The notes below the pieces were generated by a model. It saw only the letters and a list, made by a program, of their open reading frames with translations. It did no database searches and was not told where the DNA came from. From contig CM043966.1 in the NCBI GenBank assembly GCA_014529385.2, forward strand, positions 86,768,087 through 86,832,086: a stretch of DNA of 64,000 nucleotides. The letters are read 5' to 3'. The translations under genes and the position numbers were made by a program. Origin of the DNA: Adiantum capillus-veneris. Its lineage: Eukaryota > Streptophyta > Polypodiopsida > Polypodiales > Pteridaceae. Positions 32,938-44,250 of this stretch are shown here, one piece after another. The stretch's first letter is position 1. Each line of letters opens with the position of its first letter.

Positions 32938-34096
32938 TTATCCTTGAATGCCAATTGAAGATGAGCAAAAGCTCAACTTCTCCTTGTTGACCACCTTTGT
33001 AAACATGTCTGCAAGATTTTCACTTGTATGCACCTTTCCTAGCTTTAGTTGTCCCTCTTCCAAAAGAGTGCGTATGAAGTGATATCTCACCTCAATGTGC
33101 TTTGTCCGAGTTCTTCGCAAGATGGATAGCGCTTTGGCTATCACTGTACAAGACACAATTGTCTTGTTTGAATCCAAGCTCTTCTAAGAATCTGTGAAGC
33201 CACAGAACTTCTTTGCTTGCCTCCGTCATTGCTACATACTCTGCTTCCGTGATAGAAAGTGAAACCACTTTCTGTAGCTTTGAAGCCCAGTTTACTGCTG
33301 TGCCTCCAACCGTGAACACATAGCCAGTAGTCCGCCTTCGAGTATCTTTGTCACCTGCCATATCTGCATCAGCATACCCTTCTAGAAAAATATCAGTTCC
33401 TCCAAAATACAAAGCATTTGTTGTTGTCCCTTTTAGATACCTAAGTATCCACTTTACAAATTGCCAATGCTCTTTACCTGGGTTGTCCATGAACCTACTC
33501 ACAACTCCCACTGCATGTGCAATGTCTGGCCTTGTCCAGACCATAGCATACATTAGAGAACCTACTGATGTAGCATATGGAACTTTAGACATATAGGCTA
33601 TCTCCTCTTGTGTCTTTGGACACATATCCTTTGTTAGTTTAAAGTGACCAGCCAAAGGTGTAGAAACTGGTTTTGCATTTTGCATTGCAAACCTTTCTAG
33701 TACCTTCTTGATGTAATCTTCTTGAGATAGCTTTATTGTCTTCTTCGTCCTGTCCCTTGATATTTTCATACCAAGTATCCTCTTTGCAGCACCTAAATCT
33801 TTCATTGAAAAAGATTTAGACAGTTCCTCTTTTAGGTCTTTGATTTCTTGCATGTTAGCACTTGCAATCAACATGTCATCAACATACAACATTAGGATGA
33901 TAAATTTCCCATCTCCCAAATTCTTCGTGTAGACGCAGTGATCCGAGTTGCATCTTGTGAATCCATGATCCAATATCCATCGATCAAACTTCAAGTACCA
34001 TTGTCTTGATGCTTGCTTTAAACCATACAAGCTCTTCTTTAATCTGCAAACCATTTTCTCCTTACCTTTTACTTCATACACCTTTGGTTGAAGCAT
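32938..34096 (-). pseudogene. C2 reverse transcriptase (main part) and RNase H
   Basis: From 34096 down, the RT reads MVCRLKKSLYGLKQASRQWY, then LYVDDMLIAS with both catalytic Asp present, MKDLGAAKRILGMKI, YATSVGSLMYAMVWTRPDIA, and RNase H (EGYADADMAGDKDTRRRTTG; SITEAEYVAMTEA; DSQSAIHLAKNS). A frame break near 33100 separates the RNase H tail KHIEVRYHFIRTLLEEGQ, which ends near 32938. The protein would copy element RNA into DNA and remove the RNA strand. Confidence 0.9.
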
Positions 34097-35402
34097 GTAG
34101 ATTTCCTCCTCTAGTCACGTGAGGGAATGCCGTATTTACATCCATTTTCTCGAGATTTAGATCATGAGCAGCCACAAGGATTAAGACAAGCCTAATTGAG
34201 TTCATTTTTACAACAGGAGAAAATATTTCATTGAAGTCAATACCTTTTTTTTGAGAAAAACCTTTTACCACAAGCCTAGACTTGTACCTTTTCTTCCCAT
34301 CTTCTTCTTCCTTCACCTTGTACACCCATTTGTTTTGAAGTGCCCGCTTACCTTTAGGCAACTCAACCAATTCCCATGTTTGGTTGCGATGTAGTGAGTC
34401 CATCTCCACTTGCATGCTCTTCGTCCATTCTTCTTTGGATTCATGTTGCATAGCTTCTTCGTATGATTCCGGCTCTCCAGAATCTGAGATCAAGAGATGG
34501 TTGAAGGAAGGAACAAACCTTTCTGGAGGTCTACTTGCTCTTGTAGATCTTCGGGGAATAGGTTGAGGCTCCTCATTTGGTTGACGTTGTTGCACATTGT
34601 CACCGTTTGCAGTCCTTGAGTCTTCCCCATCCTCAAGCTCCATGTACTCATCAACTGTTTCTTTTGTTTGATGTCTTTCCAAGTAATCTTTGTACATATT
34701 TTGTTCGTTAAAAATTACATCCCTACTGCTTAAGATTTTACCATCTTTAGGATTCCATAGGCGATACCCAAAGTCACCTTCTCCATAGCCAATGAAGAAA
34801 CACTTTTTAGACTTTGCATCTAGCTTTGATCTTAGGCTTCTATCTATGTGCATGAAAGCCTCACACCCGAACACTTTGAGAAATGCATAATTCACCGGTT
34901 TACCTGTCCATGCCTCTTCTAGAACTCCCCCATCCAATGCCGTTGAGGGTGACCGATTGATTAAGTACACATACGTACTTACAGCTTCCGCCCAAAGCTC
35001 AAGTGGTAGGCCTGCATGTAGCCGCATGCTTCGTGCTCGCTCCATTATTGTCCTGTTCATCCTTTCCGAAATACCATTTTGCTGAGGTGTCCTTGGGGTT
35101 GTCCTTTGCCTCCGAATGCCATTGCTAGCACAAAAGCTTTCAAAAGCTTGGCTGCAATATTCACCTCCATTATCGGATCTGAGGCATTTAACTTTGGTAC
35201 ATGTTTCATTCTCCACAAAGGCGTTCCACCTTTGAAATATGGAAAATACATCGGATTTATTCTTCATGACATAAACCCATGTTTTTCTAGTCGCATCGTC
35301 TATGAATGTTACATAGTACAATGAGCCATCAAGTGATGGTGTACTTGCAAGACCCCAAACATCAGAATGAACCAACTCAAGTTTTTTATTTTTTTCTTTC
35401 AT
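34074..35402 (-). pseudogene. C2 integrase core, linker and start of RT
   Basis: This is a 442-codon minus frame. The integrase acidic triad is intact: HSDVWGLA, CLRSDNGGEY and NGISERMNRT. It continues through the Copia-specific C-terminal region (GYGEGDFGYRLWNPKDGKIL), a polar linker (RQPNEEPQPIPRRSTRASRP) and the start of RT (MDSLHRNQTWELVELPKGKR; KSRLVVKGFSQKKGIDF). It ends by frameshift at MDVNTAFPHV, near 34110, overlapping the next frame by 23 bp. Confidence 0.9.
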
Positions 35403-36378
35403 TTCTTGATTTTTGAAATTTTACCCTCTTTTGTTTACCATAAACACAATCTTCACAGAACTCTAAGTCCACTTCTTTCAAACCTGGTAGAAGCTTCTTT
35501 GTTTGAAGGATTTGCATTCCTTTGGCACTCATATGCCCAAGCCAGTAGTGCCACACTGCACTGTCAACTTCTGTAGTTGCTGCACAAGCTGAAGGTTGCG
35601 TGCTAACAGTACACAAGTAAAGTGTACCGACTTTTTCTCCCTTGGCAACCACCAAAGATCCCTTTGAGATCTTCCACCGTTTGTTTCCGAATGCAATGTT
35701 GTGACCTTCATCGTCCAATTGTCCTGTAGAGATTAAATTTTTGCGAAGAGAAGGAACATGCCTAACATCTTTAAGCTTCCATTCATTTCCATTAGTAGTT
35801 TTGACAGAAACTGTACCTTTGCCGACAATCTCACAAGCTTCATCATCTCCCAAGTATACATACCCCAAATTACCTTTGGTGTAGTTTTGGAAATGTTGCT
35901 TGTGTGGTGTCGCATGGAATGAAGCCCCGGAATCTACTATCCAGGAATTAGACACATTGTCTAATGAGAGAATTAGAGCATCTTGCTCTACTTTACCTGC
36001 CACATTGGCCTCCGATGTTGGCTTGTTGTCTTGAGACTTTGTCTCCTTCTTCTTCTTGGACCAGCAATCCTTCTTGACGTGGCCCTTCTTGCCGCAATTC
36101 CAACATTCAAGAACTGACTTTGTGCGTGACTTGCTCCGCCTTGAGCGATCACGACCCTTTTGGTTTTTGAACCTCTCCTTAGGCCTTCCTCTTGTTTCCA
36201 TTGATAGTGCAGCACTTGATGATTCTCCTGTGCTTCTCCTTCGTATTTCCTCGCTTAGGAGAACACCCACAACATCATCAAACTTAAGAGTATTTGTGCC
36301 AGAAATAGAATTACTTACAGCCATCACAAAGCTGTCCCAACTATCCGGTAGAGATGATAGTATAAGGAGAGCTCGCAC
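35386..36378 (-). pseudogene. C2 gag C-terminus, protease and integrase zinc domain
   Basis: This is a 330-codon minus frame. The end of Gag (ILSSLPDSWDSFVMAV) is followed by the zinc knuckle CWNCGKKGHVKKDC, the protease with intact WIVDSGASFHATP, the LISTGQLDDEGHNIAFG region, and the HHCC zinc domain (HYWLGHMSAKG; FCEDCVYGKQKRV). It runs out in a lysine-rich stretch at 35386. The integrase core continues in another frame from 35402, so one frameshift lies in an A-rich run there. Confidence 0.9.
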
Positions 36379-36805
36379 TTCGTCTCATCAAAATTGATTT
36401 TCACCGATCGAAGTTGACTTATGTTTGTGTTAAAGTCATTTAGGTGTTCTGCAACTGAACCATTCTCTGCCATCTTTAGATTGAACAAGCGCTTCATAAG
36501 AAATACCTTATTGGATGCCAATGGTTTCTCGTAGAAGTCGTCACGTGACTTCATCAAGTCCTCCGTGGTCTTCATCTCCGAAACATTGAAGGCCACCATT
36601 GACGCCAAGCTTAACCGGATTGTTCCCAGTGCCTTTCGATCAAGGATAATCATGCTTCATCTGCCATTGTTGCGGGCTTCTACGCAAGACCGCCTAGTGG
36701 CAAATAGAGGTCCTTCTGGTAGACATAGTCTTCAATCTGCATCTTCCAATGTTGGTAGTTTTTTCCGTTGAACTTCTCAATCTTGAGCTTCCCTTCCTCC
36801 GCCAT
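36324..36805 (-). pseudogene. C2 gag N-terminus
   Basis: ATG at 36805 (minus strand) starts MAEEGKLKIEKFNGKNYQHW, a typical Copia Gag start with the W of the FxGxNYxxW motif. Two stops follow near 36683 and 36652, and then an open part to 36324 (MKTTEDLMKSRDDFYEKPL; AEHLNDFNTNISQLRSVKIN). A frame break near 36370 leads into the next segment. This is the capsid-forming part of the polyprotein. Confidence 0.82.
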
Positions 36806-36864
36806 AACTCCCACTCAATTCAAGGAATCCTTTCCTTGAGATAATTTAGCTACGAGCAAACCTT

Positions 36865-36878
36865 GCTCTGATACTAGT
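36865..36878 (-). other. C2 primer-binding site, mutated
   Basis: Read on the minus strand, the bases after the 5' LTR are ACTAGTATCAGAGC. This matches the initiator tRNA-Met site TGGTATCAGAGC with one G-to-A change. Confidence 0.8.
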
Positions 36879-36962
36879 TGTTAGGAAATAAGACATAGCT
36901 AAATAGATAATTGAGTAGATTACTTAATGGAGAGAGACAGATTTACATACACGAGATTATAG

Positions 36963-37029
<67 letters not shown>

Positions 37030-37679
37030 CACGATATACGTGGTTCACCCAATGTGGGCTACGTCCACCGGGAAAGCAGCCACTCAATGGCTTTAGTACT
37101 TCAAAACAAGAAGTAGTTTATAAAGGGATTATACCTTTAATGGAGCTCCCGCCTTGCTTCACTCTCACCACCTCACACTCACCTTGTTGCATCAACTTCA
37201 CACACTATGAAATGTGTGTAGAAATGGCCTTCTTTTATAGGCCAAAAGGGCTGCCCTCTCTTATGAGAGGCAGCCATGTGTAGCCGCCCTTGTGTGAATA
37301 AGTCCAAATCGGACCCTCCAATCCGCCCATGTGTGGCCGCCCTTGAGAAGACAAGTCTGCTTTTGAATTCGTCCACCGGCCATTGACTACCGGCCACCGG
37401 CCACCGGCCAACCGACGGTTGTTTTCCAACCACTTTCCGTCCGCCGTCCGGCCATAATATTCCGGCGAAAAGGAATATTCCGACAAGGGAAAAAAAAGTA
37501 TCGGGGGCTTCCGCCCCCGAGGCCCCTAAAGTTGCCCCTGATTTTTGACAGTGAAAATTTTGGTTTCCGGTGAGTGATTTTCCTTCACGCACGATGGCTT
37601 CTCCTCATAATGGGGGCCTTACAAATGTGCGCTTTTACCACAGAAAATTACAAGGGTAAATCAGGCTCCATACTTAACA
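36879..37679 (-). repeat. C2 5' LTR
   Basis: The 801-bp LTR is longer than its partner because of a 60-bp GA tract (36966-37025; 31 bp in the other copy) and a duplicated CCGGCCAC-rich stretch near 37376-37412. It ends TACTTAACA before the TSD GGGAG. Confidence 0.92.
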
Positions 37680-38163
37680 GGGAGGACTCATGACCTACCA
37701 AGGCTTTGAGAGGAAGGAGAAGCAATCTAAAAGGGAAGAAGTTTGATCACCTCCAGTACCACCAATGGTAGAAGGAGCACACTCTCTCTACTTTGATGGA
37801 GCCTACAAATGAGCATCCGACAAAGCAGCTGCGGGCATAGTGGTCTTGGATGACAAAGGGATAAAGGTATTTTCGCTTGGCCATTTGTTAGATTCACATT
37901 CTAACAACGAAGCTGAGTATGCAGCACTAACCAAGGGTTTACAATGGTGCGTTTCGCAAGGGGTACAACGCCTTAATGTATTTGGGGATGCCCTACTTTT
38001 GGTAAGGCAAGTAAATGGAGTATGGACATGCAATAATCCTAGCTTGAATACCCACTCAAGTGGTGTAAAAACCTTGTTGGGTAAGTTTGAAGAAGTTCAA
38101 ATACACCATATCCCAAGGACTCAAAACCATGAAGCAGATGCACTAGCAAGTGAAAGACTGTAG
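37680..38163 (+). pseudogene. G4 second RNase H (cellular-like), broken by stops
   Basis: After C2 the G4 frame resumes without a shift. A linker with a stop near 37744 leads into YFDGAYK, a stop at 37810-37812, then VLDDKGIKVFSLGHLL, NNEAEYAALTKGLQW, FGDALLLVRQVNG and NHEADALA. The four acidic residues expected for an RNase H active site (FDGA, EAEY, GDAL, EADA) are all visible. A second RNase H placed before integrase is a hallmark of Tat-group Gypsy elements. Confidence 0.85.
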
Positions 38164-38166
38164 GAA

Positions 38167-39538
38167 GTGTTGGTTGGGGCCATTAAGCTAAAGCTCTCTC
38201 TATTTCAAGGTAGTGATGCCTTACCTGACATCATGCATTTTTTGGAAATAGGAGAATGCCCATCGGATTTAACAAAGGGACATAAGCAATGGTTGACGCG
38301 AAAGGCCACAAGGTATCGGCTCATCAATGATGGTTTGTACTGTAAGGGTAAGGACCAAATACTCAGGAAGGTCCCTCTCTCTCATGAAATCATGGGAGTA
38401 ATTGCTAGCTATCATGACGGGATCTATGGTGGTCACTTTTCCCTAGACATAACAAGTAGGAAAATCTTGCAGGCTGGTTTCATATGGCCTAGCCTCAACC
38501 GAGATGTACACCACTGGTGCAAGACGTGTAAGCTGTGTCAAAAGGCCGGCACTAGGTCACTTATGCCTGAACCACAGACACCTATTCTTTCATATGGACC
38601 CTTTGAAAAGTGGGGTATCGGTGCTATAGGACCATTGCCTAGGGCCAATTCAGGGATATTTTACATCATCATGGGGGTCGACTACATGACTAGATGGGCA
38701 GAAGCTACAGCCACTACTAGAATCACAACGGTAGAGGTAGCTAAGTTTATCTATGAGCACATATGCTGTAGGTTTGGCACACCTTTAGAGATCATCTCTG
38801 ATAGAGGGCCAGGTTTCAGAGCAGACTTGGTAGGAGAATTAATGCAGAAACTCAGCATTACAAGGAGGCACTCTTCACCATATTACCCTCAATGTAATGG
38901 CCTAGCTGAAAAGGTGAATGGAATGGTTTCTAAAATTATTACCAAGGAGGTAAACAATCATCCGGGAGACTGGGATAAGTACCTACTACCAACTTTGTGG
39001 GCCTACAGAACCTCATTTCGTACATCCTTGGGATTCACACCGTATCATCTGGTATTTGGTAAGGAAGCAATCTTGCCCATTGAAGTGCAACTACAAAGTC
39101 TCAAAGTAATGGCAAGCCAACTTCAAAGACCTAACATGCATTTGAGAGATCACATCATCGACTTGGAAAGACTACAGTTGGAGAGAGAAGAAGCAATAAA
39201 TTATTCTGTGGCACAATCAGAGCACAAACGGCTTAGCTTCAACCAGCATCTGTGGCAAAAATAATTGAAGAAAGGAATGTTGGTGCTCCACTATGACAAT
39301 CGCTTCGACACACGCAAAGATAAGAAACTCCTACTCTGATGGGAAGGCCCTTTCATCATCAAGAAAAAGTATGCCAATGGAAGCTACCAGCTTATGGAAG
39401 CTGATGGAAAACTTCATAAAACTAGGGTAAATGGTTGGCGGCTCAAACCTTATTTTCTTCAATTTGACTAGGCTCCACCTATCGACATGCCAGATGAGGA
39501 TACACCATCAACCGCCACCTCCGACAACAATAATCAAG
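38167..39538 (+). pseudogene. G4 integrase, first catalytic Asp lost
   Basis: The 365-codon frame (38167-39264) continues from the second RNase H after one stop (38161-38163). It holds the zinc domain (HDGIYGGHFSLDITSRKIL; CKTCKLCQKAG), then the core. The expected WGID is WGIG at 38611-38622, with GGT where GAT is expected. IISDRGPGF and NGLAEKVNG keep the second Asp and the Glu. The C-terminal part after stop 39262-39264 continues as broken sequence (GPFIIKKKYANGSYQL; VNGWRLKPYF) to about 39470. The short acidic stretch beyond to 39558 precedes the purine tract. Confidence 0.87.
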
Positions 39539-39586
39539 CAGATGAGTTAGAGGCATGAATGCCCCTAACCTAAGGGGGAGGGCGAA

Positions 39587-40208
39587 TGACGTCGGGTTAT
39601 CCGTATTGCTCTCTAGCCCGGCCAGAGGACTGATGCTCTAGGAAAAGAATGGCGGATGCCGTTTTTTTCCCCAAAAAATTCCCCTCTCTTTCATTATGAT
39701 CCGTACACTCTCTCTTACTCCCCCCCCCCTTTCCTGCCTCGCACACGCCGCTCTCTTTTTCTTCCCCCCTTGTTTTCCTTCCCCCAGTGGGTCGAGCCCG
39801 ACCCCTCCCCATCTCTCCCCTCTTCCACTACCTCAGTTCCCCCCCGCCCCCTTTCTTTCTCTCTCTTTCCTTCCTCGCCCTCGATTGATCTCTAGTTGTG
39901 TGTGGGAAAAACTCCACATTGTGAGCAATAATAATGCACTCTTCCCTTCTCTCATACCCCACCAATGAACCCATTTAATTCCCCCCCTTCCTCGCTCAGA
40001 GACGGACGAAAGCATCCCTATCTTCCCCCCCTTGCGTGTCCTCTCGGACTAGCCTGTAGGCGCATGTTACAGGACCTCTCTCTCTATCTCCCACAACCCA
40101 CACACGCCTGCTCCCTCCCTCGCCACCTCGCACTCTTGCTCTCTCGCTCTCTGCTTGGACCAGCCCATAGGCGCATGCTGCAGAACCAAAGGCCATCCAC
40201 ACACTCTC

Positions 40209-40277
<69 letters not shown>

Positions 40278-40331
40278 ACCTCACACCCTCCTCTGTCGCC
40301 GCTCGTCGCTCCAATCTCCCTACGTAGTAAA

Positions 40332-40409
<78 letters not shown>

Positions 40410-41950
40410 TGCACATAATTGATAATAACCCCCCCCCCCCCCCCCCCTCCTACTCCCGTTCCCACACACTCATACAAACACCACATATTCACACACACTC
40501 ACCCATACACACACACAAAACCATACATACACACATACATGCACACACACATATACGCACTCACAACAAAAAAAAGGAAAGGAAACCATCGACACCAACA
40601 TCAAGGAAAGAAGGAGGCCAACTCGCGCATTGCCAACACCAAAACAAGAAGTGGTGCCGAAGGCATGCCCCGGCTAGCACCGAAAGGAGCTAACACATAA
40701 CATCTCGACTTCTCACGACAAAACCGACTACCACAGCACTGAAACCTCACACCGACCGCCCAAACCATCGACAAAACCCGTGTAAATACCCTAAAACCCC
40801 CACTCTTCACTAATAACATACTGGATTGTAAAAAAATATCCCCATCCCACTCTTTCCTCTCTCTCTCTCTCTATCTTTACCTTCTCTCTCTCTATCTCTA
40901 CATTCTCTCTCTCTAGAGAGGCATCTAGATCTTCTATAGCGACCAAGGGATACTTGCAATGGCCAGTAGTTAAGGACCACCTCTTAAGCCTATATAAAGA
41001 GGCCTCAGCTTGGCACAAAAAACACAAGACAGAAGAAGAGAGACACACAAGAGAGAACACTCAAGTGAAGGAGGAGCATACTAGCTCCATGCACTCTACA
41101 TTGTAAGCACCACTAAGCACGTAGTGCACCCATGCTTGAGAGTTAATGGCATCATGTTTGGTCGCAAGTTTTGGGCACTTTAGCATTGGCAACATCACCG
41201 TTCTTCCTGTGATTCACCACACGACGTTGAGTTACTAATCACGACCACTCTATGCACATGAAGTAGTTGCTGCTCTCCCACTAAGCAACATAAGCACGCT
41301 TGGATTGAAGGCATCAACGCCATGCCACCATGACCTGCTCTCAATGTTGGTGATTGATGTCATCCGTGGCTGCGTTGTCTTGCTATTTCCCCTCAACTAA
41401 CCCTCCCACTAACTCCAAACCTCGCCATGCACCATATGGCGCTCGTATTCCACGTTACATCCCTAATGCCAAGAGCTAGGTTTGTAGTCGTCAAGACCAT
41501 CACTTGTAAGTATCTCCATCACCAATAAAGGGTGTAATGTTGTCTTGATCTTTTGAGTCCATTCTCTATTATGATTTCCCATGGTTATGGGATGTTTCGT
41601 CTCTTGTATATCACCCTAATCATGCTCCATCATATGAAATCTCTCCCGCCTGTCAGTGTGCTCTGTTTTCGAGCTTTTCACATACCTATCTTGTGCACAC
41701 ACTAATGATTAATGATTAGGCATTTTTCTACATGTGAACGGTTATTACACCACCATTTTATGTCGACTACCTAGAGAGTATTTCACGTTTGCTACCCTAG
41801 GTCATGTATGTTTGCGTCCTAGCCGCATTTATGCTAGGTGGTGCCCCTTCCTATCCATAGGATCACTCCCACCTTGAGATGATGCTCGGGGATGTTCAGG
41901 CTATGTGTGGTGTAGAGGCCACCCATATGGTATGTCATTTCTGGCCATCA
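39587..41950 (+). repeat. G4 3' LTR
   Basis: The 2.36-kb LTR starts TGACGTCGGGTTATCC and ends CTGGCCATCA. It contains pyrimidine-rich sequence, a CT tract (40211-40276), a CA tract (about 40332-40394), a run of 19 C (40429-40447) and a TATA box, TATATAAAG, at 40991. From about 40560 to 41950 it aligns closely with 26520-27890. Open frames over the CT/CA tracts are repeat artefacts. Confidence 0.87.
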
Positions 41951-41955
41951 CTACG

Positions 41956-43115
41956 TCATCTTTCTTAAGATCTGCACTAATATGTTCTGCAGTTGCAATG
42001 GTCGACTTTGGCTCATTTGGCATCTTGAAAGCATAAACAATGTTGTTCGGAGTTGTTGACACTTTCCTACCATACACTACAGCGCTGCTTTCATCAACAT
42101 TAAAGGAATCAAGAACTTGCTTGATTTTCACCATTCTAAATGGTGTTAGTCTAGTAGTGACCTTATAAGCTGTCCTATATGCCCAGAGAGTAGTTTGGAG
42201 CTTAATATCCCATTGGTGTGGCTCGTTCTACACAACCTTTGTGAGAATTTTCTTGATGGTTTTGTTACTGCTTTTAGCTTGCCCATTACACCTGGGATAG
42301 TATGGCGTTGACTTCCTGTGTTTTGTTGAAAGCATTTCCATCAGAATATCCATAGTATCATTAATAAAGTGTGTTCCTTGATCAGATACAATCTCCACAG
42401 GGCATCCATAATGACAGATAACATTTTCAAACAAGAAAGCAATGGACTTTGCAGTGTTATGTGGAAGAGCCTTAGCCTCAACCCACTTGGTGACATAACA
42501 AGTGGCCATCAATATATATCGGTTCTTCCTAGGGGTTATCTTCTTGAATGGACCCATGAAGTCCAGACCCCATCTCATAAATACCCCCAGTGGTGGCTGA
42601 GCTGGAGTAAGCGGAGTCATATCTGCTGTTGTTGGTCTGTCCATCCTCTGCTAACATATATCACATGTTTTACAAAAACTTTGAACATCATATATCAAAG
42701 TTTGCCACCACAATCCTGCCTGCAAAATTTTCTTATAGGTAATATCAGTGGAGAAATGTCCTCTAGAATCCTCTTCATGTGCTTCGAAAAAAACTTTCAT
42801 ACTTCCTTCCATCGTATGATGAGTAACCCTCCAATGATGGTGAACTTCAGACTCTTCATAATTAGAGCCTTCTTCTGATTCGTGTCCAGTTTGCTGGGAA
42901 TCCACCCTTAGAAAGGAACTGATATACCTCCGTCCATTCTGGATCTGTGTTCTCCTCAGTTGCTACCTGGAACAATTCTGCATCCACTGGCTCATCTCTC
43001 AAGCATACTTTTGAATAACCATCAGTGCTTGTAGACAAGAAATCATCTCCACAATGGGATTTATCGGGTTTATGGAATATATGGAATTCTTTGGCTAGGC
43101 ATCCTTGGAATTACA
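41956..43115 (-). pseudogene. G3 integrase and upstream linker, inverted
   Basis: On the minus strand the region reads from about 43100: linker sequence ([35 protein letters not shown]), zinc domain (HEEDSRGHFSTDITYKKIL; FCKTCDIC), core (WGLDFMGPFKK; IVSDQGTHF) and NGQAKSSNKT, where the catalytic Glu is Lys (42273-42275). A joined stretch follows (VKIKQVLDSFNVDESSAVVY) that is no longer integrase, so an internal deletion is likely. It lies opposite to the gag, protease and LTR orientation of G3. Confidence 0.78.
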
Positions 43116-43122
43116 ATTATAG

Positions 43123-43390
43123 GGGTGTCAAGCACTCAAGAAGCATGAAGTATGGTATAAAGCTAGCAATACCAGAAGAGCTAGCCACTCTAGAGGAGTA
43201 CTATCATGAGGAACATAGGCCAACTCATGAGGAACAAAGGCCAACTCATGAGAAACATCGGCCTACTCATGAGGAACATCGGCCAACTCAGCAAACAGAC
43301 ATATGGGTTCCTCAACATCAATTCAAAATCAAACGGTGCATTTTTCAGAAATTTTGAAGTTATACCAAAATTCAAGAAAGAAGGGAAGGA
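43123..43390 (+). other. G3 3' segment with a 21-bp tandem repeat
   Basis: A plus-strand open stretch contains four consecutive 21-bp units (43205-43288; unit CATGAGGAACATAGGCCAACT and close variants), encoding repeats of HEEHRPT. It ends near 43357, then a purine-rich tract meets the 3' LTR at 43391. The function is unknown; it may be the end of a G3 ORF left in its original orientation. Confidence 0.55.
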
Positions 43391-43893
43391 TGTAGAAGGC
43401 GAAGACAGTCTTAACAGTTGGGAACTGTCTCCTGAAAGCCGAACAGTGGATCAGTCACACGTCAGTAATTACCATGACAGTTACTTAGTAACTTCTTGAA
43501 GGCTATAAATATGACCCATTACATTGTAATCGTGCTTCTTGCTGCTTAGTTCTCTTGGCTTAGCACTTATCTTTTGGCTTTAGCTTTCAAGTATTTCCGA
43601 GCTACAATCTCTTCGCCTTGAACTTCACGTTGTAATCATTATTGTTGTAATCATTTGAGCTTCAACCTGTTACACCTTGTACTGGTTGTCCCTGAACTAT
43701 GAATTTGAAACTACAAACAGTTTTCCAGTTGTCTAGTATGTCTCTCATTTCAATATACTATTTCAGTTCAGATAACAATTTCAGTCCAGTCTCCGTTCTC
43801 TATTTCAGTTTCACTAACTAAACTGGCGACTTATCAGTAGCTTTAAATTCTAACACTAGAATTAGCTATCTGAAGAGATCAGCTCTAATTCCA
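43391..43893 (+). repeat. G3 3' LTR
   Basis: This direct repeat of 20473-20977 starts TGTAGAAGGCGAAGAC and ends CTAATTCCA, with a TATA box, TATAAATAT, at 43504. Many scattered substitutions relative to the 5' copy indicate considerable age. Confidence 0.9.
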
Positions 43894-44250
43894 CCCTGAC
43901 ATCCTCATAGTTTTGGCATCAACATAGGATATATGTTTATGCGTTTAGTGCAGTATTGATGTGCATCTACTGTCTTGCCATTGTTGGGATTGCTGTCATC
44001 TTTATGCGTATGCGTTTGACAGTGTTCAGTTGGTCAGAGACACTCTTCTAAAGTTGGAGACACTGACAGTGACAGTTCTTTGAGATTCTATCTTGCCGGT
44101 CTAGCCATTTTGATTAGCGTTTCAGTCATTGTAGACATTTGTTTTGGGTTCAAAAGTCAGTTTTGCAGGGGAGACTCTGCCAAATTTTTTTAGATTTTCT
44201 ATTATCTTCTTTAGTGCAGTGGATCTATCACTTTTGTTCCTTGTCGAGTG
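43894..44250 (+). other. C1 leader, right part
   Basis: The untranslated leader of C1 resumes after G3 and leads to the gag start codon at 44251. No ORF of note is seen. Confidence 0.65.

Larger units (their letters stand above)
32137..37679 (-). mobile_element. C2: minus-strand Copia element inserted in G4 pol
   Basis: It is flanked by a perfect TSD, GGGAG (32132-32136 and 37680-37684). The LTRs at 32137-32877 (3' LTR of the element) and 36879-37679 (5' LTR) differ by only a few percent plus a GA-repeat length change and small indels. On the minus strand it holds a Met-type primer site, gag, protease, integrase, RT and RNase H in Copia order, and a purine tract (CCAAGTGGGAGAT) next to 32877. 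It is the innermost and youngest element of the nest. Four frame breaks or stop clusters make it inactive, although all main catalytic motifs survive. Confidence 0.94.
25806..41950 (+). mobile_element. G4: Tat-like Gypsy element with two RNase H domains
   Basis: The element is bounded by large LTRs (about 25806-27890, left end incomplete; 39587-41950). The primer site TGGCGCCCCCACCGAGG lies at 27897 and a purine tract, AAGGGGGAGGG, before 39587. The coding order is leader ORFs, gag, protease, RT, RNase H, second RNase H, integrase. A second, cellular-like RNase H before integrase is typical of the Tat group. C2 is inserted between the two RNase H domains. No TSD was found, because the left end of the 5' LTR appears to be lost. 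Confidence 0.85.
20473..43893 (+). mobile_element. G3: Gypsy element with an inverted 3' pol segment
   Basis: The element has 505- and 503-bp LTRs (20473-20977 and 43391-43893), starting TGTAGAAGGCGAAGA and ending AATTCCA. A purine-rich tract (GAAAGAAGGGAAGGA) precedes the 3' copy. Flanking bases are CCCCA on the left and CCCTG on the right, which fit a decayed CCCCG duplication. Gag, protease and the start of RT read plus (21057-24330). The RNase H-integrase linker, integrase and a downstream ORF read minus (43115 back to 24418), interrupted by G4. The RT core and RNase H are missing. Confidence 0.82.

Noticed and set aside
39597-40700. Ser/Leu-rich and Arg/Glu-rich frames
   Set aside because: They are products of CT, CA and C tracts in the G4 3' LTR with no conserved protein signal.
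43205-43288. CRISPR-like array
   Set aside because: The 21-bp units are contiguous without spacers, and the setting is a plant retrotransposon.
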